A DNA stretch of 64,000 nt from JAIBJN01 sp963784175 (GTDB taxonomy: Bacteria; Actinomycetota; Thermoleophilia; Gaiellales; Gaiellaceae), in contig CAWAQJ010000012.1 of NCBI GenBank assembly GCA_963784175.1, positions 186,001-250,000 on the forward strand, written 5' to 3'. Shown one piece after another: positions 17,252-25,844 of this stretch (positions are counted from its first letter, which is position 1; the number at the start of each line of letters is the position of its first letter). Below the pieces are notes generated by a model. That model made no database searches. It worked only from the letters and a program-made list of their open reading frames with translations, and was not told where the DNA came from. The translations under genes were made by a program, and so were the position numbers.

Positions 17252-17727
17252 GTCTGCCGGTGGGCCGTCTGCTCTCCGGCGAGCAGCCCGAGCGCGTGGC
17301 CGAGCGCGGGCCGCAGCACCTCGAAGCCGTCGCGCGCGCCGCCGGGCGAGCCGGGGAGGTTGACGACCAGGGTCGAGCCCACGACGCCGGCGACGCCGCG
17401 GGAGAGAAGGCCGTGCGGCGTCTTCGCGATCGAGTCCGCACGCACCGCCTCCGCGATTCCCGGCGCGACGCGATCGAGCACGTCCGTCGTGGCCTCCGGC
17501 GTCACGTCCCGCGGGCCGAAGCCCGTGCCGCCGGTCGTGAGGACGACGCGAGCGGACGAGGCGAGCTCGCGGACGGCTGCGCCGATGGCCGCACGCTCGT
17601 CGGGGACGACGCGCCGCTCGACCTCGTAGCCCTCCTCGGCGAGGAGCTCGGACAGCACGTCGCCGCTGCGATCCTCGCGCTCGCCGGCCGAGACACCATC
17701 CGAGACGGTCAGGACTGCCGCCCTCAG
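17248..17727 (-). CDS. mog: Molybdenum cofactor adenylyltransferase/MogA-MoaB type protein, apparent CTG start
   Basis: Binds and adenylylates molybdopterin before metal insertion. 159 residues with LTVSDGVSAGEREDRSG, VVLTTGGTGFGPRDVTPEAT and VNLPGSPGGARDGFEVL. No ATG/GTG/TTG lies near the N-terminal strand; the nearest in-frame standard start is far inside moaC. CTG at 17727 overlaps the moaC stop as CTGA and is preceded by AAGGAGG with a 7-bp spacer, which strongly supports it. MogA and MoaB cannot be separated by eye. Confidence 0.85.
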   Translation of the reverse strand: MRAAVLTVSDGVSAGEREDRSGDVLSELLAEEGYEVERRVVPDERAAIGAAVRELASSARVVLTTGGTGFGPRDVTPEATTDVLDRVAPGIAEAVRADSIAKTPHGLLSRGVAGVVGSTLVVNLPGSPGGARDGFEVLRPALGHALGLLAGEQTAHRQT

Positions 17728-18176
17728 GAGACGGCCTCCTTCGTCTTCTCGAGCAGGCGGACATCCTCGACGACCATCTCCTTGTCGATTGCCTTCGCCA
17801 TGTCGTAGACGGTGAGTGCGGCGACGGTCGCCGCGGTCAGCGCCTCCATCTCGACGCCGGTCTGCGCGGTCGTCTCGGCACTCGCCTCGATCTCGACCCC
17901 GCCTTCGCCCACCTCGAGCCGAACGTCCACGTGGCTGAGCGGTAGCGGATGGCAAAGCGGGATCAGCTCGGCCGTGCGCTTCGCGGCCATGATCCCGGCG
18001 ACCTGCGCCGTGGCCAGAGCGTCGCCCTTCGGAAGCGCCCGGAGCCGCTCGGCCGTCTCGGGCCGCATGCGCACGAAAGCCCGCGCAACCGCGCGGCGGC
18101 GGGCGGCCGGCTTGGCGCCCACGTCCACCATGTGGATCGCGCCGCTCTCGTCGACGTGGCTGAGCTCGTCGTTCAC
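17724..18176 (-). CDS. moaC: Cyclic pyranopterin monophosphate synthase
   Basis: Second step of molybdenum cofactor synthesis. 150 residues with family motifs VDVGAKPAARRRAVARA, QVAGIMAAKRTAELIPLCHPLPL and the catalytic/tetramer region TGVEMEALTAATVAALTVYDM. GTG start at 18176. It opens the long minus operon running to 9344; otsA ends 22 bp upstream in the same direction, so read-through is possible. moaA, moaE and moaD are not in the window; moeA is at 28.5 kb. Confidence 0.94.
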   Translation of the reverse strand: MNDELSHVDESGAIHMVDVGAKPAARRRAVARAFVRMRPETAERLRALPKGDALATAQVAGIMAAKRTAELIPLCHPLPLSHVDVRLEVGEGGVEIEASAETTAQTGVEMEALTAATVAALTVYDMAKAIDKEMVVEDVRLLEKTKEAVS

Positions 18177-18198
18177 GCCGGTAAGAGTACGCCGGACG

Positions 18199-19683
18199 CT
18201 ACGCCGGAAGCGGCGAGGCGAGCGAGTCCCGGGCCTCGTCGAGGTCGGCGAGCTGGCCCGCGATCCAGGCGAGGATGTCGTTCTCGCGCACGTGGTCCGC
18301 GATCGCCTCGCGCCGGCGGCGGCGCTCGTCGGCCGCCATGGACAACGCCTGGTGCAGCGACTCGGCCTGCCCGGCCACGTCGAACGGGTTCACGGTCAGC
18401 GCCCACTGCCCGAGCTCGTCGTGGGCGCCGGCGTTCTCCGAGAGGACGAGCACCCCGTCGCGGGTGTTGACGAGCGGCGCCTCCTTGGCCACGAGGTTCA
18501 TCCCGTCGAAGATCGCGTTCACGAGCAGGACGTCGAACTGCTTGTAGGCGGCCACCGCCTGCGGGAAGTTGTCCTGGATCTGGAGGTCGAGAGGGACCCA
18601 GCCCTCCCGCTGGAAGCGGTCGTTGACCACCCGCGCTGCGCGCTGGATGGCGCCGAGGTACTCCGCGTACTCGGGGATATCCTGCCGCGACGGGTCGAGG
18701 AGCGCGAGCATCTGGACGCGCCCGTGCATCTCCGGGTGGGCGTCGAGGTAGAGCTCGTACGCACGGAACCCGCGCACGACGTTCTTCGACGGGTCCGTGC
18801 GGTCGACGCGGAGGACGAGGAACTCGGGCCGCTCGGCCTCGATCGCCGCTTCCAGCTCGAGGACGGCCTCGCTCTCGGCCACCTCGTCGAACTCGTGCGG
18901 GTCGACCGAGATCGGGCGCGCACGGACGTGGGCGACGTGCCCGCCGATGCGGATCTCCGAGGCGGCCGCGTCGGGCTCGACGTCCAGGATCTCGGCACAG
19001 CAGCGCAGGAAGTTCTGGCTCCAGCGGCGGGTGTGGAAGCTGACGACGTCGCTCGCCAGCAGTCCCTCGTGGATCGCGCGCCGGATCGTTTCGGGAAGGA
19101 CCCGCCAGTAGTCCGGCATCGGCCACGGGATGTGGATGAAGTGCGAGAGAAGCGCAGTCGGGGCGCGCTGCCGGACGAGGCCCGGCGCGATGTAGAGGTG
19201 GTAGTCGTGAAAGGACACGGCGGTGTCCGGCTGCCGCTCCAGCTCCCCGACGACCGCGTCGGCGAAGTCCCGGTTGACCGCGACATAGCCCTCGTTCCAC
19301 GCATGGTGGAGCCCGTGGTCGACGTCCGGCGCGCTCGCGAGGCTCCAGAGATAGTGCTGGATGAACCACAGCATCGGGTTCGCGATCACGTTGTAGTACC
19401 AGTCGTAGGCCGAGGGGTCGTGCGCGACGAGCCGTAGGCGGTAGGGCGCGCCCCCGCGCGCTGTCTCCTCGATCGCCTCGCCTCCCGCCTCCTCCGCGAC
19501 CACGCGGTCCTCCTCGGATATCGCGCTGGCAACCCACGTGACGTCGTGGTGCTCGACGAGGCTGCGAAGCGCCGTGACGAGGCCGCCGCCGCCTCGCCTC
19601 GCGATGCGCTCCCCGTCCGTGCCGCGCTCGAAGACGACAGGGCCGCGGTTCGAGACGACGATGAGCTTGCGCCGGGTCGCCAT
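18199..19683 (-). CDS. otsA: GT20 glycosyltransferase, trehalose-6-phosphate synthase type
   Basis: Family GT20 enzyme that joins glucose from a nucleotide sugar to a phosphorylated acceptor, classically glucose-6-phosphate. 494 residues from ATG 19683; a GTG three codons earlier is possible. Signatures: VSNRGPVVFER and GGGGLVTAL at the N-terminus, YDWYYNVIANPMLWF, HDYHLYIAPGLVRQ, HIPWPMPDYWRVLP, VDRTDPSKNVVRGF, FDGMNLVAKEAPLVN and VLVLSENAGAHDEL. Relatives that make glucosylglycerol phosphate look similar, so the product is not certain. No OtsB phosphatase is nearby. Lies 27 bp after treT. Confidence 0.82.
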   Translation of the reverse strand: MATRRKLIVVSNRGPVVFERGTDGERIARRGGGGLVTALRSLVEHHDVTWVASAISEEDRVVAEEAGGEAIEETARGGAPYRLRLVAHDPSAYDWYYNVIANPMLWFIQHYLWSLASAPDVDHGLHHAWNEGYVAVNRDFADAVVGELERQPDTAVSFHDYHLYIAPGLVRQRAPTALLSHFIHIPWPMPDYWRVLPETIRRAIHEGLLASDVVSFHTRRWSQNFLRCCAEILDVEPDAAASEIRIGGHVAHVRARPISVDPHEFDEVAESEAVLELEAAIEAERPEFLVLRVDRTDPSKNVVRGFRAYELYLDAHPEMHGRVQMLALLDPSRQDIPEYAEYLGAIQRAARVVNDRFQREGWVPLDLQIQDNFPQAVAAYKQFDVLLVNAIFDGMNLVAKEAPLVNTRDGVLVLSENAGAHDELGQWALTVNPFDVAGQAESLHQALSMAADERRRRREAIADHVRENDILAWIAGQLADLDEARDSLASPLPA

Positions 19684-19710
19684 CCCGGACACCCTAACGG
19701 GCGCGCTCGT

Positions 19711-20994
19711 TCAGCCCGATCGCAGCGCGGTCACGAGCTCCGACACGGCCTCGCCGTTGCCGGAGAGGTCGTTGAAAAGCGCCAGCCAGTCGCGCAGGAG
19801 GCGCGGCGTGAGGAAGTTGCGTCGGACGTACTCCTTGCCGCGAAGCGCCATGGCACGTGCCTCGACCGGGTCTTCGAGGATCGCGAGCGTCGCCTCCGCG
19901 CACTCCTCGACGGAGCCCACGAGGTAGCCGGTCTCCCGGTCCTGGATCTGGGCGACGATGCCGCCCACGCGTCCGGCCACGGTCGGCCGGCCCTTCCAGA
20001 GCGACTCCGTCACGGTCAGGCCGAAGCCCTCCCGGATCGACTTCTGGAGAACAGCCGCCGAGTGCACCTGGAAGGCATTGACCTCGACCGACCCGACGTT
20101 GTTGAGGTTCGAAAGGATGAAGATGTCCGGGTCGCCGGCGGCGGCCTCGACGGTGCGGTTGTAGTACTCCCAGCCCTCGGGGTCGTCGTGTGCCATCGAG
20201 CCGACGAGCGCGAGCTGGACGTCGGGGTGCGACTCGCGCACGATCCGATACGCCTCGATCACCCCGAGCGGGTCCTTCCAGGGGTCGAAGCGCGAGACCT
20301 GAGTGATCAGCGGACGGGCAACGTCGATCCCGAACTGGTCGACGATGTACGCAGCGTCCTCGGTCGAGAGAGCCATGTTCTTGGGGGCGAGCGGATCGAT
20401 GGCCGGCGGCCAGATCCAGGCGGGCGGCAACGCGTCGGCGTCCGGCACGTACTCCTGCCGGTGGAAGATGGCGGCGTCGTGGAGGCCGAGCGACGGCAGG
20501 AGGAAGTCGAGCACCTGCGGGTTCGGCGTCGAAAGGTCGATGTGGCAGCGCCAGATCCAGTGGTCGGCGTGGTCGCGCGCGTGCTCGATCATCCCGGCCG
20601 GCTGCGGGTCGTGGACGATCACGAAGTCGTACTCGCCCTCGAGCGCCTCGGCGTTCATCGCGTTGTAGCGACGGAAGATCTCCTGCTGCTCCTCGGTCAG
20701 CCCGGTCGGGTCGCCCTGGAGCGCGTTGTGGATCGTCTTCGTGACGTCGAAGAACTCGTCCTGCCCGTAGATGACCTGCCACTCCGCCTCGAGCCCGGCG
20801 TCGCGCATGAGCGGCACGAGCGTGTACAGGATCTCCGCCACGCCGCCCCCGAACGCGGTGGCCGAGAGGTGCAGCACGCGCTTGCCCGCGAGCGGCTCCG
20901 CCAGGGCGCGGATCTCGTCCATGAGGCCTCGCGCGGCGATCGAAGCGTAGTCCCCGAGGTACTTCGTCCCGACGTTGACGGCCTGTAGCTGCAC
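19711..20994 (-). CDS. treT: GT4 glycosyltransferase resembling trehalose synthase TreT
   Basis: 427 residues resembling the TreT branch of family GT4, which makes trehalose directly from NDP-glucose and glucose. Points supporting this: LHLSATAFGGGVAEIL, VIVHDPQPAGMIEH, WRCHIDLSTPN, IWPPAIDPLAPKN, SRFDPWKDPLGVIEAYR, IREGFGLTVTESLWKGRPTVAG. GTG start at 20994, with a TATCCT -10 ending 8 bp upstream. The pairing with a GT20 enzyme suggests osmolyte or storage sugar synthesis. Family GT4 is sure; TreT specificity is inferred. Confidence 0.72.
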   Translation of the reverse strand: MQLQAVNVGTKYLGDYASIAARGLMDEIRALAEPLAGKRVLHLSATAFGGGVAEILYTLVPLMRDAGLEAEWQVIYGQDEFFDVTKTIHNALQGDPTGLTEEQQEIFRRYNAMNAEALEGEYDFVIVHDPQPAGMIEHARDHADHWIWRCHIDLSTPNPQVLDFLLPSLGLHDAAIFHRQEYVPDADALPPAWIWPPAIDPLAPKNMALSTEDAAYIVDQFGIDVARPLITQVSRFDPWKDPLGVIEAYRIVRESHPDVQLALVGSMAHDDPEGWEYYNRTVEAAAGDPDIFILSNLNNVGSVEVNAFQVHSAAVLQKSIREGFGLTVTESLWKGRPTVAGRVGGIVAQIQDRETGYLVGSVEECAEATLAILEDPVEARAMALRGKEYVRRNFLTPRLLRDWLALFNDLSGNGEAVSELVTALRSG

Positions 20995-21002
20995 GGCGGC
21001 GG

Positions 21003-21008
21003 AGGATA
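21003..21008 (-). promoter_or_regulatory. Putative -10 for treT-otsA
   Basis: Minus strand TATCCT ends 8 bp before the treT GTG, which would make the transcript leaderless. No clear -35. Confidence 0.35.
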
Positions 21009-21024
21009 CCGCGCGCCGCGGCTC

Positions 21025-21453
21025 TTACCCGAGGGTCTTGGTGAAGCGCAGGCAGGATCCGGTCCCGCCGGAGCGCGGACGGATGGTGAAGTCATCCGTG
21101 AGCGCGCGGATGATCGCGATGCCGAGCCCGCCCTCGTCGAGCTCGCCGGTCTCCACCTCGAGCAGGTCGGGATCGAACCCCTCGCCGTCGTCCGAGACCT
21201 CGACCGCAAGGCGGTCGACAGCCAGCTCGTAGCGGATCTCGACGGCGCCGTCCCGCCCACCGTCGTAGGCGTGGCGGATCGAGTTCGAGCACGCCTCCGT
21301 CAGTGCGAGCTTCATGTCCGCGATCACTTCCGGCTCGACCGCGAGCGGTCGGAGGAGCCCGCTGAGGGCGAGCCGCCCCAGCGCGATGTACTCGGCTCTC
21401 GCCGGGATCACAAGCGAGACGATGCTCGCTGAGGTTCCGTTCTCCGTCAGCAC
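21025..21453 (-). CDS. RsbW-like serine kinase/anti-sigma factor (HATPase)
   Basis: GHKL ATPase of the RsbW/SpoIIAB type, which in relatives binds or phosphorylates partners in sigma-factor partner switching. N box EACSNSIRHAYDGG, G1 box VSDDGEGFDP, G2 box EGGLGIAIIRAL-like segment (GGLGIAIIRAL), then SGGTGSCLRF. I choose GTG 21453 (142 residues) because the longer form starting at 21543 overlaps the methyltransferase gene and adds a sequence unlike the family. No sigma factor or STAS antagonist is adjacent; a link to the stress-type trehalose genes downstream is only suggestive. Confidence 0.75.
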   Translation of the reverse strand: MLTENGTSASIVSLVIPARAEYIALGRLALSGLLRPLAVEPEVIADMKLALTEACSNSIRHAYDGGRDGAVEIRYELAVDRLAVEVSDDGEGFDPDLLEVETGELDEGGLGIAIIRALTDDFTIRPRSGGTGSCLRFTKTLG

Positions 21454-21511
21454 GCGTGTATGCGCCGCAGGCGCGATCTGATGCGGGCGAAATCTAGCTG
21501 TACGAGCAGGT

Positions 21512-22375
21512 TCAGGGTCGTGAGACGGCTCGTACCCGTACATCGGGACGCGGAAACCGCGCGAGACGGGCCCGCGTGACCTCGACGGCCTCGGGACTCG
21601 AGTCGAGGAGGACGAAGCGGCGGCCCAGCTCCGCGCAGACCGCCCCGAGCGTTCCGGAGCCCGCGAACGGGTCGAGGCACCAGTCTCCGGGCCGCGTGGA
21701 GGCCTGCACCATGCGTCGCACGATCCCCTCCGGCTTCTGCGTCGGGTAGCCGGTCTTCTCCTTACCGGTCGGAGAGACGATCGTGTGCCACCAGACGTCG
21801 GTCGGCAGCTTTCCCCGCGCCGCCTTCTCGGCCGTCACCAGGCCCGGCGCCATGTACGGCTCCCGCACGACCGTCTCGGCGTCGAACCAGTACTGCCCGG
21901 GATCCTTGACGTAGACGAGGATCGTGTCGTGCTTCGCAGGCCAGCGCCGCCGCGGCCGCGCACCGTAGTCGTAGGCCCAGACGATCTCGTTGAGGAAGCA
22001 CTCTCGCCCGAACAGGTCGTCGAGGAGGACCTTCGCGTAGTGCGCCTCGCGGTAATCGAGGTGGAGGTAGAGCGTCCCCGTCGGTGCCAGGACCCGGCGC
22101 AGCTCCCGCAACCGCGGCTCGAGAAACCCGAGGTAGTCGTCGAAGCTGTCGGCGTAGGACGACTCGCCGACCACGCGCGTCGAGTAGCGACGCCCGCCGA
22201 ACCCGACGCGGTCACCGTCCGGGTCCGCCGTAGTCGAGACGGTCCGTCGGCGCTGGGCTCGTCCGGTGTTGAACGGCGGATCGGCGTAGACGAGCTGGAA
22301 GAGGCCGTCGTCGAAGTCGGGGAGGAGCGCAAGGTTGTCCCCGAGCAGAACAAGATCCTCGCCGGGCGGCGGCAC
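21512..22375 (-). CDS. Beta-class site-specific DNA methyltransferase, solitary
   Basis: 287-residue DNA N-methyltransferase. Motif IV is DPPF (residues 32-35), typical of adenine-N6 enzymes, and the SAM-binding DPFAGSGTLG comes near residues 235-244, giving the beta-class order IV...I. YPTQKPEGIVRRMVQAS is the usual motif X region. Residues 40-80 carry an Arg/Asp/Tyr-rich insert. No restriction endonuclease or specificity subunit is next to it, so it may be an orphan regulatory methylase. GTG start at 22375, 19 bp after htrA. Recognition site cannot be read from sequence. Confidence 0.87.
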   Translation of the reverse strand: MPPPGEDLVLLGDNLALLPDFDDGLFQLVYADPPFNTGRAQRRRTVSTTADPDGDRVGFGGRRYSTRVVGESSYADSFDDYLGFLEPRLRELRRVLAPTGTLYLHLDYREAHYAKVLLDDLFGRECFLNEIVWAYDYGARPRRRWPAKHDTILVYVKDPGQYWFDAETVVREPYMAPGLVTAEKAARGKLPTDVWWHTIVSPTGKEKTGYPTQKPEGIVRRMVQASTRPGDWCLDPFAGSGTLGAVCAELGRRFVLLDSSPEAVEVTRARLARFPRPDVRVRAVSRP

Positions 22376-22394
22376 CCGGTCGAGTGTAGAGGCG

Positions 22395-23636
22395 CTACCG
22401 GTTGAGCCTGGGCGGCGACGCCGGGCGCTCGCCGAGGACGACGGTCACGGAGCGGCGCTCCCCGTCGCGCAGGATCGTCAGCTCGACCTCCTGGTCGGGC
22501 AGGAGGCGCTGGGTCACGGCGCGGACGACGTCCTCCGCGGAGTCGACCGGCTCGCCGTCGATGGCGATGATGAGGTCGCCGCCGACCAGAACCGGCACGC
22601 CCTCGTACTCGCGCTCCTCGCCCCCGCCCTGGAGCCCTGCCCGTTCGGCCGGGCTTCCGTCGACGACCTCCTGGACAGCCGCTCCCTTCTCGGCACCGTA
22701 CTCGAGCCGGCGGGCCATGCGCGGGGTGACGGTCTGGGTCGTGATCCCGAGCCAGGCATAGCGAACGCGGCCCGTCTGGATCAGCTGCTCCATCGAGCGC
22801 TTCGCCGCGTTGATGGGGACGGCGAAGCCGACGCCTTCCGCGGTACCGCTCTCGCTGCGGATCTGCGCGTTGATCCCGACGACCTGGCCGCGGGCGTTGA
22901 ACATGGGGCCGCCCGAGTTGCCCCGGTTGATGGGCGCGTCCGTCTGGATGGCGTCGATGAGGTCGTAGCTCGACGTCAGCGAGTCGATGGAGCGCTCGGT
23001 CGCCGAGACGACGCCGACGCTGAGCGAGCTCTGCTGGCCGAAGGGGCTTCCGATCGCGGCGACCGGCTCGCCGACGACGACCGCGGCCGAGTCGCCGAGC
23101 GGCACAGGGCTCACCGCATGGTTCGCGGGGTCGACCTTGAGCAGCCCGACGTCGTCGTAGAGGTCCCAGCCGATGATCTTCGCGGCGACGCGCTCGCCGT
23201 CGCGGTACTGGACGTACACGCGCGACGCGGCTTCCGGCGTCTGCGTCTCGTCCGCCTCGCCGGCGGTGGTGATCACGTGCGAGTTGGTGAGGACATAGCC
23301 GTCGTCGGAGACGACGAAGCCGGAGCCCTGGGCCTCGGACGTCAGCTGCTGTCCACCCTGGGCACCGAAGACGGCGTAGATCGTGACGACGCCGGCTGCG
23401 CGCTTCCCGTAGATCTCGCTCGCGTCGAAGTCGTTGCCGACGAGGGGCTTTGCGGCATCGCCCTCGACGGGGTTTGCGGCGGGCGTCGCGCCGTCCGGGG
23501 TCGGCACGAGCACGGTCTGCACCTGGGTCGAATCGTCGTCGAGCCACCCGACGGCTTTTCCGAGGACGAGCGCGGTCGAGCCGCCGAGCATGGCGGCGAC
23601 GATTGCGATGACTGCAACGACCCCCGGGCGAATCAC
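22395..23636 (-). CDS. HtrA/DegP-like S1C serine protease with PDZ domain
   Basis: Membrane-anchored extracytoplasmic quality-control protease. One N-terminal membrane segment (about residues 5-28), a Pro/Asp linker, then a trypsin-like domain with catalytic triad His120 (LTNSH), Asp162 (DDVGLLK) and Ser241 (RGNSGGPMF), and one PDZ domain (about 295-400). 413 residues, GTG start at 23636. A TACGAT -10 ends 9 bp upstream. Lies downstream of the two-component genes, 72 bp after the kinase stop, as often seen for envelope-stress circuits. Confidence 0.92.
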   Translation of the reverse strand: MIRPGVVAVIAIVAAMLGGSTALVLGKAVGWLDDDSTQVQTVLVPTPDGATPAANPVEGDAAKPLVGNDFDASEIYGKRAAGVVTIYAVFGAQGGQQLTSEAQGSGFVVSDDGYVLTNSHVITTAGEADETQTPEAASRVYVQYRDGERVAAKIIGWDLYDDVGLLKVDPANHAVSPVPLGDSAAVVVGEPVAAIGSPFGQQSSLSVGVVSATERSIDSLTSSYDLIDAIQTDAPINRGNSGGPMFNARGQVVGINAQIRSESGTAEGVGFAVPINAAKRSMEQLIQTGRVRYAWLGITTQTVTPRMARRLEYGAEKGAAVQEVVDGSPAERAGLQGGGEEREYEGVPVLVGGDLIIAIDGEPVDSAEDVVRAVTQRLLPDQEVELTILRDGERRSVTVVLGERPASPPRLNR

Positions 23637-23645
23637 GTTCGACTC

Positions 23646-23651
23646 ATCGTA
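23646..23651 (-). promoter_or_regulatory. Putative -10 for htrA
   Basis: Minus strand TACGAT ends 9 bp before the htrA GTG. TTGACG occurs on the same strand but 23 bp away, too far for a standard -35. Confidence 0.3.
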
Positions 23652-23687
23652 GTGACGGTTTCCCGGCTCGGGAGCGTCAATTGAATT

Positions 23688-23705
23688 GTGGCAATCGCCA
23701 CGATC
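23688..23705. repeat. 18-bp repeat containing a short hairpin, copy 1
   Basis: GTGGCAATCGCCACGATC occurs here between the kinase and htrA genes and again at 30083-30100 inside the mannosyltransferase gene. It contains GTGGC/GCCAC arms around a 4-base loop. In this copy it lies directly after the kinase stop codon and could be a weak terminator; there is no T run. Confidence 0.4.
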
Positions 23706-23708
23706 CTC

Positions 23709-25136
23709 TTACGACGAGACCGGCTCGGCGACCTCGGCGTCACGTGAAAGCGGCCGCTCCGGGTCGAGGGGGAGTTTCAACGTGAAAACGGTGCGTCCGG
23801 GCACGGATTGCACCTCGATCGTCGCATCCATGCGGGATGCGAGCTCCGACGCGATCGCAAGCCCGAGCCCGCTCCCCGATGCCTTGCCGCCCGCGGCACG
23901 GTAGAAGCGCTGGAAGAGGTGCTCCTGGTCCTCCTCCGGGATGCCGGGCCCTCCGTCCGCGACCTCGAGCACCGCAAGACCCTCCCGTTCGTCGGCGGAG
24001 ACCTGGACCGGCGTGCCGGGAGGCGTGTGCCGGATCGCGTTCTCCACGAACGCGCGGGCGATCTGCTGGACGCGGACGTCGTCGCCGAGCGCGTAGACCG
24101 CTTCGTCCCCGGCGATCGTGAGCACGTGGCCGCCTGCTTCGGCCACAGCGCGGAACTCCTCTGTCACCTGCCTGCCGGCAGCCGAGAGGTCGAAGGGCGC
24201 GATCTCGACCTCGAGCTGGCCGGCGTCGAGGCGGGAAAGGTCGAGGAGATCGGTAGCAAGCCTCGTCAGACGGTCGATCTGGTCGCGCATCTCGGCGAGG
24301 AAGTCGCGGCGAACGGCCGGATCCATGTCCTCGTCGTCCATGAGCTCGACGAAACCGCCGAGCGAGAACAACGGCGTGCGCAGCTCGTGCGAGGCGTTGG
24401 CGATGAACTCGCCGCGGGCCCGATCGAGCACGGCCAGCCGCGAGCGCATGGAGTCGAAGGCGTCCGCGAGCTGGCCGACCTCGTCGCGACCGGAGTCGCG
24501 GACCGGCGTCTCGAAGTCGCCGTCCGCAAGCCGCTCCGCGGCCGACTCCAGCCGGCGGATCCGGCGCGTGAAGAACCATGCGATGAGATAGCCGACGAGC
24601 CACGAGATCGCGAGCGCCACGCCGCCCGCGACCAGGAGGCTGCGACGGACGAGGCTGACGTTCGCCAACGCGTCGTCGAGGGGTGCCGAGACGAGCACGA
24701 CGCGGTTCTGGTCCACGGGAAACGCTGCCTCCGCGTACTGCTCGCCGTCGCGGTCGGCGCGGCCCGAAGTCGCGAGCCCGCTGCTGGCGGCCTCCAGCGC
24801 CACCGGATCCACCGACAGGTCTCCCACGTTGTTGATCCGCGAGTCGGCCAGGTTCTGAAGCTGGCCCTCGGTGACCTGCTGGAGAACGCTGACTCGAACG
24901 CCGAAGCCTTCGCCCCTGGCCATCGCCAGGTTCTGGGCGGTGAAGGTATCCACCCCGCGCATGTCTCGGGCGGCTACCTGGACCGTCTCCTCGAGCTCGC
25001 GGATCTTCGCGTTGACCAGCCGGTCTTCGAGCTGCGGGACGACCGCCGCGTAGACGATGGCCAGCGCGCCGGCCACGACCAGGAAGAGGACGAGGCCGGC
25101 CTTGACGCTCAGGCTGAGAAGGGGCGGCTTCCTCAC
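23709..25136 (-). CDS. Two-component sensor histidine kinase
   Basis: 475 residues: membrane segment (about 12-33), extracytoplasmic sensor of about 130 residues, second membrane segment (about 166-189), HAMP domain, HisKA with phospho-acceptor His250 in NASHELRTPL, and HATPase with N box FVENAIRHTP, G1 VADGGPGIPEED, F box LFQRFYRA and G2 GSGLGLAIASELA. ATG start overlaps the response-regulator stop as ATGA, so the pair is co-translated. The sensed signal is unknown; the htrA gene behind it suggests envelope stress. Confidence 0.93.
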   Translation of the reverse strand: MRKPPLLSLSVKAGLVLFLVVAGALAIVYAAVVPQLEDRLVNAKIRELEETVQVAARDMRGVDTFTAQNLAMARGEGFGVRVSVLQQVTEGQLQNLADSRINNVGDLSVDPVALEAASSGLATSGRADRDGEQYAEAAFPVDQNRVVLVSAPLDDALANVSLVRRSLLVAGGVALAISWLVGYLIAWFFTRRIRRLESAAERLADGDFETPVRDSGRDEVGQLADAFDSMRSRLAVLDRARGEFIANASHELRTPLFSLGGFVELMDDEDMDPAVRRDFLAEMRDQIDRLTRLATDLLDLSRLDAGQLEVEIAPFDLSAAGRQVTEEFRAVAEAGGHVLTIAGDEAVYALGDDVRVQQIARAFVENAIRHTPPGTPVQVSADEREGLAVLEVADGGPGIPEEDQEHLFQRFYRAAGGKASGSGLGLAIASELASRMDATIEVQSVPGRTVFTLKLPLDPERPLSRDAEVAEPVSS

Positions 25137-25834
25137 GGCGTCTCGCGGAAGCGGTAGCCGGCGCCCCGTACCGTGAAGATGAGCTCGGGCTCGGCCGGGT
25201 CGCGCTCGACCTTCTCGCGCAGATGGCGCACGTGGACGTCGATCGTGCGCGGGTCGCGGAACTCCGAGCCGCCCCAGAGCTCGTCCAGAAGCTCTTTTCG
25301 CGTGAAAACGCGGCCGGGGCTCGACGCGAGCGTGCGCAACAGCTCGAACTCGAGATACGTGAGCTGAACCGGCTCGCCGCGAGCTTCGACCGCGCGCCGG
25401 GTCGTGTCGATGCGAAGCTCGTCGATCTCGATCACCTCGGCATGCGTGCCGGCCGTCGAAAGCTGTGCCCGACGCAGAAGCGCCCGCACGCGGCTCATGA
25501 ACTCGCGGATCGAGAACGGTTTGGTGATGTAGTCGTCGGCGCCGAGCTCGAGGCCGAGCACCTTGTCGCCCTCGTCGCCGCGCGCCGTGAGCATGATGAT
25601 CGGCACCGCGCTCCGCTCCTCGCGCAGCCGGCGGCAGACCGCGAGCCCGTCCAGGCGCGGGAGCATGAGGTCGAGGATGACGAGGTCGATCGGCGTCTCC
25701 CGGTAGCGCTGGAGCGCCTCCTCGCCGTCGCGCGCTTGCACGACCGTGTAGCCCTCGCGTTCGAGCGGGTACGTGAGCAGTTTCTGCACCGACTCCTCGT
25801 CGTCGACGAGGAGCACCGTCGAGCGCCGTTCCAT
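25133..25834 (-). CDS. OmpR/PhoB-family response regulator
   Basis: 233-residue regulator. Receiver domain with acidic pocket VDDEE (10-14), phospho-acceptor Asp55 in VILDLMLP, Thr in MLTARG and Lys in ITKPFS; then a winged-helix DNA-binding domain (LTYLEFELLRTLASSPGRVFTR...RTIDVHVRHLREKVE...VRGAGYRF). Start placed at ATG 25834 (MERRSTVLLVDDEE); an upstream TATCCT -10 (25850-25845) ends 10 bp before it, whereas a longer frame would begin inside the promoter. Confidence 0.94.
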   Translation of the reverse strand: MERRSTVLLVDDEESVQKLLTYPLEREGYTVVQARDGEEALQRYRETPIDLVILDLMLPRLDGLAVCRRLREERSAVPIIMLTARGDEGDKVLGLELGADDYITKPFSIREFMSRVRALLRRAQLSTAGTHAEVIEIDELRIDTTRRAVEARGEPVQLTYLEFELLRTLASSPGRVFTRKELLDELWGGSEFRDPRTIDVHVRHLREKVERDPAEPELIFTVRGAGYRFRETP

Positions 25835-25844
25835 CGCCCGGCTA

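Noticed and set aside
23740..23760. parS-like CACGTG sequence, and another near 33290
   Set aside because: Only about 11 of 16 positions match the usual parS palindrome, and both lie at or in unrelated genes. No convincing parS was found in the window.
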